A stretch of 21,360 nt of DNA from Methylophaga sp. GTDB taxonomy: Bacteria; Pseudomonadota; Gammaproteobacteria; Nitrosococcales; Methylophagaceae. Below, in pieces: positions 18,601 through 21,360 of this stretch. Position numbers and translations under genes: made by a program. Each line of letters begins with the position of its first letter. Position 1 is the first letter of the stretch. The DNA is taken from the NCBI GenBank assembly GCA_014762585.1, contig JABURN010000225.1, positions 1 through 21,360 on the forward strand, read 5' to 3'. A model generated the notes under the pieces. It was not told where the DNA came from. It was given only the letters and a program-made list of their open reading frames with translations, and did no database searches.

Positions 18601-18751
18601 TCTGAATGATGACCTGCTTGGGCGCAAATTCCGGAAAAATATCCAGACTGGCATTGGAAAGCTTATAGGCTCCATAAATCAGCATCAATGAGGCCAGCGC
18701 CACCACCACGCCCCGGAAACGAACGGAGAAGGCAACCAGCTTAGACAGCAT
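15605..18751 (-). CDS. RND efflux permease, HME (CusA/CzcA-like) type
   Basis: Inner-membrane proton-driven pump of 1048 residues, the usual length for the heavy-metal efflux RND family. TM1 is near 12-30 (followed by LDIFPEFAPKQV). The first membrane bundle begins near 340, with the proton-relay helix GEVVDDAIIDTENIFRRLREN (400-420; D404, D405, D409, E411). The second bundle includes LINLPFSLVGGVIAVL and FVTLFGITLRNSIMLVSHY near the C-terminus. The segments corresponding to the CusA copper methionines read LPGTS and GTYYSEYEV, without Met, so Cu/Ag specificity is not supported; substrate unknown. The start has a good ribosome site (AAGGAG, complement of 18759-18764, seven bases from ATG). 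It follows the adaptor gene by about 92 bases. No outer-membrane channel gene is next to it. Confidence 0.92.
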   Translation of the reverse strand: MLSKLVAFSVRFRGVVVALASLMLIYGAYKLSNASLDIFPEFAPKQVIIQTEAQGLTAEQVEILVTQPLENSLRGLVGLQSIRSQSIPSLSVLILTFYDSTDIYLDRQLVSERLLGLQDKLPAGVETPVMVPLESSSGTVMTIGLTSERHNLMELRSLVDWTLGPRLLSVEGVADINVFGGHERQLQIQIDPNKLAQFDLSVEEVTQAARQATGIMGAGYIENPNQRLALQVIGQPLTAEQLAKVVIRKNGVDILHLGDVATVKTAPAPTIGGAAVGTVPGVVLMVIGQYDAETLAITEGVEAALAEFKDGFEAEGITLHDDLFRPANYIQSSLVNIQEHLYVGGGLVMLVLVLFLFNLRTALISLTAIPLSIMAALIVLLHLGININIMVLGGLAIALGEVVDDAIIDTENIFRRLRENAALPNPRSTLDVVYQASMEVRSSVVYASFIVMLVFVPLLTLSGVAGRMFEPLGEAYILAIFASLLVALTVTPALCHILLANKGDISDREPPVIQWLKPIYGRALRSVSQAPRMTIAGVLIFCTAGVGILPLLGGSFLPELREGHYIIHTASLPGTSIGESLRIGGEIEKRVAEIPGVRSTSQWAGRAERGADTFGTYYSEYEVDLEPMDGAGQQRVLDEIREILEAFPGINSEVNSFLTERIDETISGYTSPVVVNIYGKDLEALDRKAREVAAVMQDIEGAADVQLRAPPSEPQLEVRLDLDSLAFWGLTPREVMDTLKTAYDGVAVGQVYEGNQVFDVVVIMPEEFRQQPRHVRELPIRAADGFMLSLQDVATIQQVSGRHAILHRDAQRHQTVTSNVSGRDLTSFFDELRERVHDEVEFSADIYPEFTGAAIAQAQSREDLIVHSSLAGIAVLLLLFLALRSVRNVSLVLINLPFSLVGGVIAVLFTNGVLSIGSMVGFVTLFGITLRNSIMLVSHYQYLVVEEGAEWNLDTAIRGAQERLPSILITALVTALAMLPIAVNSDNPGREIMGPMAAIIIGGLVSSTILNLLVLPSVMLRYGNFNRLEDETLEIKQARTQNRSELPR

Positions 18752-18843
18752 CTGATTTCTCCTTAATCACTGGGCCAGAAGCTGAGACAACTTCTTCTTT
18801 TTGCTCCATCAGACGCTTTTCATTAGCTTTGACGTAACAGGGA

Positions 18844-19944
18844 TCAATCATCGTCTTCATCCAGAATCTGCCAGCTGAATTCTTCTGATAGCAACATCTG
18901 AGAACCGGCAACGACCAGTGATTCACCTTCCTCAAACTCAGACTGGATAAAGATACCGCCAGCTACCGCTTCTCCTTCTGCCAGAGGTCGGCGGCGATAG
19001 ACCAACTCATCCTGCTGAACATACGTCCAGGGTTTACCCGAATACCAGACAATCGCCCGTTCAGGAATAAAGAAGCCCTGCAGCCCCTCGGCATTGCGTG
19101 GAATCCAGGCATGAAGACGCATTCCCAGACGCAATTTGCCGGTGGCCATTTTGAAATAATAGGTTTCGCCCTGAGCCGCGTAATTAGCAACAAAGGCTGG
19201 GGATACGAAGTAGGCTTTTCTGGCGTTTTCCCGCTGGCCCTGACGCGATACACGAATCACATTCACGTCCGCAGGCAGGCTCAACGCCACTGGCAGAGTA
19301 ATCTGGATCAAGGTGTCCTGGCGGGTCACAAGACGTTCAAATTCCTTTGAATCCTGTTCAGAAACCCAGGAAGCAATGACAGCCCCCCACCCCTGGGTCA
19401 GCTCCGTTCTGGCTGCCTCCAATGCAAGCTCGGCGGCCTGACGCTTGGCTCTCGCCTGCTGCCAGTTGGACTCGGCATAGTTGATGTTCTTGCTGGCAAT
19501 GCTGCCGGTGGCTTCAGCCAGTTTACGCAAACGGTTCAGTTCCTGAAGCTGGGCCCGCTCTTCCATTTGCGCCAGCTCCAGTTCAACTTCCAGTTGTTTA
19601 AGCCGGGTCCGCCACTGAATAAGATCACGCACATCCACCACGCTGGCATAGGCTCGAGACTCAGGGTAATACAAATCCTGTTGCAGATTCATCAACTCAA
19701 TACCGGCTGAGTTTTTCACTTCGTCGTCGATTTCGACCCGCATCGGCTCGCCGCCTTCACGTTCATCGTCATCGTCTTCTTCCTCGCCGATTTGTGAGGC
19801 GCGCTCTGCAGCATCTAAATATTGCTCTACACCAGCATTAAAAATAGACGACCAGGACTTATCACTGACCAGCGGTACCCCAAAGGCAACAACAAGCAGC
19901 ACAGCCAGGGTCAGCCATAGAGAAAGTTTGTTGCGTGATGCCAT
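18844..19944 (-). CDS. RND periplasmic adaptor (membrane fusion) protein
   Basis: Adaptor of 366 residues linking the RND pump to an outer-membrane channel. An N-terminal anchor (about 8-25, LWLTLAVLLVVAFGVPLV) without a lipobox Cys is followed by a short stalk and an extreme acidic run, EEEDDDDEREGGE (54-66). The adaptor core then shows a barrel strand (MRVEIDDEVKNSAGIEL), a lipoyl half (YPESRAYASVVDVRDLI), a Leu/Glu/Gln/Arg-rich hairpin coiled coil (about 110-185) and beta-barrel/membrane-proximal parts containing PERAIVWYSGKPWTYVQ. The C-terminus is again acidic (ILDEDDD). First gene of a two-gene operon with the pump. The acidic tract is unusual for the family and might bind cations (inference). 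Assignment relies on fold pattern and gene order. Confidence 0.85.
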   Translation of the reverse strand: MASRNKLSLWLTLAVLLVVAFGVPLVSDKSWSSIFNAGVEQYLDAAERASQIGEEEDDDDEREGGEPMRVEIDDEVKNSAGIELMNLQQDLYYPESRAYASVVDVRDLIQWRTRLKQLEVELELAQMEERAQLQELNRLRKLAEATGSIASKNINYAESNWQQARAKRQAAELALEAARTELTQGWGAVIASWVSEQDSKEFERLVTRQDTLIQITLPVALSLPADVNVIRVSRQGQRENARKAYFVSPAFVANYAAQGETYYFKMATGKLRLGMRLHAWIPRNAEGLQGFFIPERAIVWYSGKPWTYVQQDELVYRRRPLAEGEAVAGGIFIQSEFEEGESLVVAGSQMLLSEEFSWQILDEDDD

Positions 19945-19980
19945 CTTTTTCCCAACTTATTCATGACAAAATCAGCAGCC

Positions 19981-20009
19981 ATTAGAGCACGCTGTCATAA
20001 ACCCGACAA
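19981..20009 (-). promoter_or_regulatory. Predicted sigma70 promoter of the adaptor-RND operon
   Basis: On the minus strand, -35 TTGTCG (complement of 20004-20009) and -10 TCTAAT (complement of 19981-19986) are separated by exactly 17 bases, with four and five of six consensus matches. Transcription would start near 19974, about 30 bases before the adaptor ATG. ATGACA (19963-19968) and TGTCAT (19993-19998) form a 6-bp inverted repeat centred on the -10, a possible operator, although arms this short can arise by chance. Confidence 0.45.
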
Positions 20010-20118
20010 GTTCGGACCTGAACGGGGCTGCCATTGTGTGTTCATCTCACCGCATGATTACTTTGAGCCCCTGTGTGCTGTTCATGCTTGCAGGGCTTAT
20101 TGCCGACAGAGGATTGAA

Positions 20119-20209
20119 TCAGCTCAAACTAAAGCTGAGCTCGATTGTAGGCATGGGTTCATTAACTCAAGGTTAATTTTTGAACCGGAATAATTCGATA
20201 ATTATTCCG
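20119..20209. other. Cluster of three inverted repeats upstream of tRNA-Phe
   Basis: The 316-base gap between the adaptor start and tRNA-Phe contains the adaptor promoter and three potential stem-loops in 91 bases. TCAGCT/AGCTGA pair at 20119-20124 and 20133-20138. GGTTCATTAAC (20156-20166) pairs with GTTAA (20072+100 to 20176) and TGAACC (20181-20186) with a four-base bulge. A perfect 10-bp pair, CGGAATAATT (20186-20195) and AATTATTCCG (20200-20209), closes a four-base loop and ends nine bases before the tRNA promoter. None is followed by a T-run, so they are not typical terminators. I see no convincing coding sequence in the gap. Confidence 0.5.
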
Positions 20210-20218
20210 CAGTTTCCC

Positions 20219-20247
20219 TTGACACAGGCCCCCACACAAGGTTTAAT
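20219..20247 (+). promoter_or_regulatory. Sigma70 promoter of tRNA-Phe
   Basis: A perfect -35 TTGACA (20219-20224) and -10 TTTAAT (20242-20247) with 17-base spacing. The start would fall near 20254, just before the mature 5' end at 20261, after a GC-rich discriminator (GCAGCC). GC-rich discriminators are typical of stringently controlled stable-RNA promoters (family knowledge). A perfect 10-bp inverted repeat ends nine bases upstream. Confidence 0.75.
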
Positions 20248-20260
20248 ACGCAGCCTTATC

Positions 20261-20336
20261 GGCTCGATAGCTCAGTTGGTAGAGCAAGGGATTGAAAATC
20301 CCTGTGTCCCTGGTTCGATTCCAGGTCGAGCCACCA
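20261..20336 (+). tRNA. tRNA-Phe (anticodon GAA)
   Basis: A complete 76-base cloverleaf. The acceptor stem pairs GGCTCGA with TCGAGCC. The D arm is GCTC AGTTGGTA GAGC, the anticodon stem GGGAT/ATCCC holds loop TTGAAAA with anticodon GAA, and the T arm is CCTGG TTCGATT CCAGG. The discriminator is A, and the CCA end is encoded. It is transcribed alone, from its own promoter to a strong terminator. The GAA anticodon is not a queuosine target (GUN), so there is no functional link to queG. Confidence 0.98.
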
Positions 20337-20344
20337 CGAACACG

Positions 20345-20378
20345 AAAGCCCTGTCAGTTCTACTGACAGGGCTTTTTT
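20345..20378 (+). terminator. Rho-independent terminator of tRNA-Phe
   Basis: A perfect 13-bp stem, AAAGCCCTGTCAG (20345-20357) with CTGACAGGGCTTT (20363-20375), a five-base loop TTCTA, and a run of six T at 20373-20378. It begins nine bases after the CCA end of the tRNA. Confidence 0.95.
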
Positions 20379-20413
20379 GTTTCTGCTCGTGGACGAAGAA
20401 TAACCAATTGACT

Positions 20414-20619
20414 ATCCACAGATGACGCAGATTATCGCAGATAGAATAATTAGCTACTGTGGGTCATGGATGCGCAGCCACGTGACAGTCTTAGATTTGA
20501 GCTTGCTCTAGTGGTAATCTTGCCACTGAAATCTGATTGATAAAGACTTACTGGCATTTCTGCACACCGTCATTCTGTTCTCAAAATACAATCCGCGTAA
20601 ATCTGTGTAACCTGCGGAT
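20414..20619. repeat. Inverted-repeat element 2 (MITE-like), between tRNA-Phe and porin
   Basis: A 206-bp noncoding element. The left arm (20414-20442) starts ATCCACAGATGACGCAG. The right arm (20591-20619) ends CTGTGTAACCTGCGGAT and is its imperfect reverse complement, with 22 of 29 positions matching. The left arm has three CAGAT units at 9-10 base spacing, echoing the tandem units of element 1. Inside lie AATAATTAGCTACT (20445-20458), GTGGTAATC (20511-20519) and CCGTCATT (20567-20574), in the same order as related motifs of element 1. There is no transposase, no credible ORF and no visible target duplication. Confidence 0.75.
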
Positions 20620-20689
20620 GAGATTCCTTTCAGTAAGAAGATTGTTGGTTTCTTTTAATGTCCGTGTGGTAAAAAACACACAGATTTGT

Positions 20690-20718
20690 GAATTTTTTGT
20701 CATTAGCGAATTTTTTGT
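20690..20718 (+). repeat. Tandem direct repeat in the porin upstream region
   Basis: The 11-mer GAATTTTTTGT occurs at 20690-20700 and again at 20708-20718, 18 bases apart, within an AT-rich stretch just upstream of the likely porin promoter. It could be a paired regulator site or an UP-element-like AT tract; the sequence alone does not decide. Confidence 0.55.
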
Positions 20719-20728
20719 TGTAAAAGTG

Positions 20729-20756
20729 TTGCATTCGCTTTTTTTCTGTGCAAAAT
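20729..20756 (+). promoter_or_regulatory. Possible porin promoter
   Basis: TTGCAT (20729-20734) and CAAAAT (20751-20756) with a 16-base, T-rich spacer, four of six matches each. Transcription would start near 20763, giving an untranslated leader of roughly 68 bases. A strong promoter is expected because the porin codon use is that of a highly expressed gene, but this assignment is tentative. Confidence 0.4.
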
Positions 20757-20830
20757 AAGCTATCAACCGTGATTCAATCCGGTTGCGAGAGAAATTAAAG
20801 TAATCTGTTAACAATAGAAGGTGAAACAGA

Positions 20831-21360
20831 ATGAAATCATTGAAAAAAACAACTCTGGCCTCTCTGGTCGGTGCAGCTGCCCTGGCAACAGCCGGTGCTG
20901 CTAACGCAGCCATCGTAGTTGGCGGCGAAAACGGCTACGAATTCAGCGTAGACGGTAATATCAACCAATTCTATATCTACAGCGACCAAGACAGCGCTGC
21001 TGGTGGTCTTGATCAATCAAATGCTCAAATCGCTAATGGTCTGTTACCTACTTTCTTTGGCTTTAACGTATCAGCACCAGAAATCAATGGTCTGAAAGTT
21101 GGTGCTCGTGTATCTATTTCTCCATCTACCAATGACGGCAGCTACTTTGGTGGCGCTTTGGAACAAGGTGGTGGCGCAATGGAACAACGTGAAGCTTTCG
21201 CTACTGTTGACGGTTCATTCGGTCAAATCTTGGCTGGTAAAGCACTGGGTCTGTACGCGTCTAACAACATCCTGCTGGATCAAACTCTGTTTGGTGTTGG
21301 TGCGACCGGTCTGATTGCATCTGGTGACCAAAACTCAGCTGTAACAACTCTGGGTCGTAT
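20831..21360 (+). CDS. Outer-membrane porin, 3' end outside the window
   Basis: The frame from ATG 20831 stays open to the window end (176 codons seen). The RBS AAGGTG is at 20818-20823. The N-terminus is a clear Sec signal peptide (MKSLKKTTLASLVGAAALAT, then AGAANA, likely cleaved at 26). The mature part is rich in Gly, Asn, Gln and aromatic residues with alternating beta-strand patterns (YEFSVDGNINQFYIYSD, GLKVGARVSISP, FATVDGSFGQILAGKALGLY), as in Gram-negative general porins. The FGQILAGKALGLY segment is the porin-type short beta turn seen in neisserial/proteobacterial families. Codons are strongly biased (GGT, GCT, CGT, CTG), unlike neighbouring genes, which points to high expression. 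Pore specificity cannot be judged. Confidence 0.85.
   Translation, partial: MKSLKKTTLASLVGAAALATAGAANAAIVVGGENGYEFSVDGNINQFYIYSDQDSAAGGLDQSNAQIANGLLPTFFGFNVSAPEINGLKVGARVSISPSTNDGSYFGGALEQGGGAMEQREAFATVDGSFGQILAGKALGLYASNNILLDQTLFGVGATGLIASGDQNSAVTTLGR

Noticed and set aside
18741..18851. Minus-strand ORF of 36 residues (from ATG 18851) bridging the adaptor stop and the RND pump start.
   Set aside because: No ribosome site, odd composition, and the pump has its own good AAGGAG. It could be a coupling leader, but nothing in the sequence supports a product.
19963..20193. 76-codon plus-strand ORF in the gap before tRNA-Phe.
   Set aside because: It crosses the minus-strand adaptor promoter and hairpins, has no ribosome site, and its Cys/His/Arg-rich product resembles no protein family.
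20261..20336. tRNA-Phe as an attachment site for an integrated island.
   Set aside because: No integrase and no duplicated tRNA 3' end are visible; the flanks are an intact promoter and terminator.
20180..20425. 81-codon ORF running through tRNA-Phe and its terminator.
   Set aside because: It is the translated tRNA and terminator.
20537..20758. 73-codon ORF upstream of the porin, and the overlapping minus-strand ORF.
   Set aside because: They consist of the right arm of element 2 and AT-rich promoter DNA; composition is not protein-like.

Overview
The window looks like chromosomal DNA from a gammaproteobacterium of moderate GC. The main evidence is the order queG (divergent), nnr, tsaE, amiB-type amidase, mutL, which matches the queG/yjeF/tsaE/amiB/mutL neighbourhood of Escherichia coli. 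Supporting points are an outer-membrane porin with a Sec signal and an HME-type RND pump. The genus cannot be fixed from sequence alone; a Methylophaga-like aquatic bacterium is only a guess. No transposase, integrase, CRISPR array or plasmid gene was found.

Region 1 (1-4483, + strand) is a tightly packed, probably translationally coupled DNA-repair operon. It holds the C-terminal part of a DnaQ-like exonuclease fused to a GIY-YIG (UvrC/Cho-like) nuclease, a DUF3429 membrane protein, an Fe-S photolyase of the bacterial (6-4)/FeS-BCP type, and a class I CPD photolyase. Neighbouring genes overlap by 1, 1 and 4 bases. Together they could repair both main UV photoproducts. The first gene is odd: an in-frame TGA at 8-10 cuts the exonuclease domain.

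Region 2 (4545-8987) is signalling and tRNA modification: an orphan membrane histidine kinase (+), an abutting convergent methyl-accepting chemotaxis protein (-), and queG (-).

Region 3 (9035-15569, + strand) holds nnr, tsaE, the amidase, a 197-bp inverted-repeat element, mutL, then an uncharacterised membrane-anchored repeat/LysM-like protein and a 23-residue membrane microprotein coupled to it. MutL has the E. coli-like C-terminal domain without the endonuclease motif.

Region 4 (15605-19944, - strand) is a two-gene RND efflux operon, adaptor then pump, with no outer-membrane channel in the window and a plausible sigma70 promoter upstream.

Region 5 (19945-21360) holds a structured intergenic stretch, a tRNA-Phe(GAA) gene with promoter and strong terminator, a second inverted-repeat element of about 206 bp that appears distantly related to the first, and the 5' part of a highly expressed porin gene.

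The most novel-looking items are the pair of related inverted-repeat elements, the five-repeat protein with its coupled microprotein downstream of mutL, and the exonuclease-nuclease/dual-photolyase operon with the broken or split first gene.
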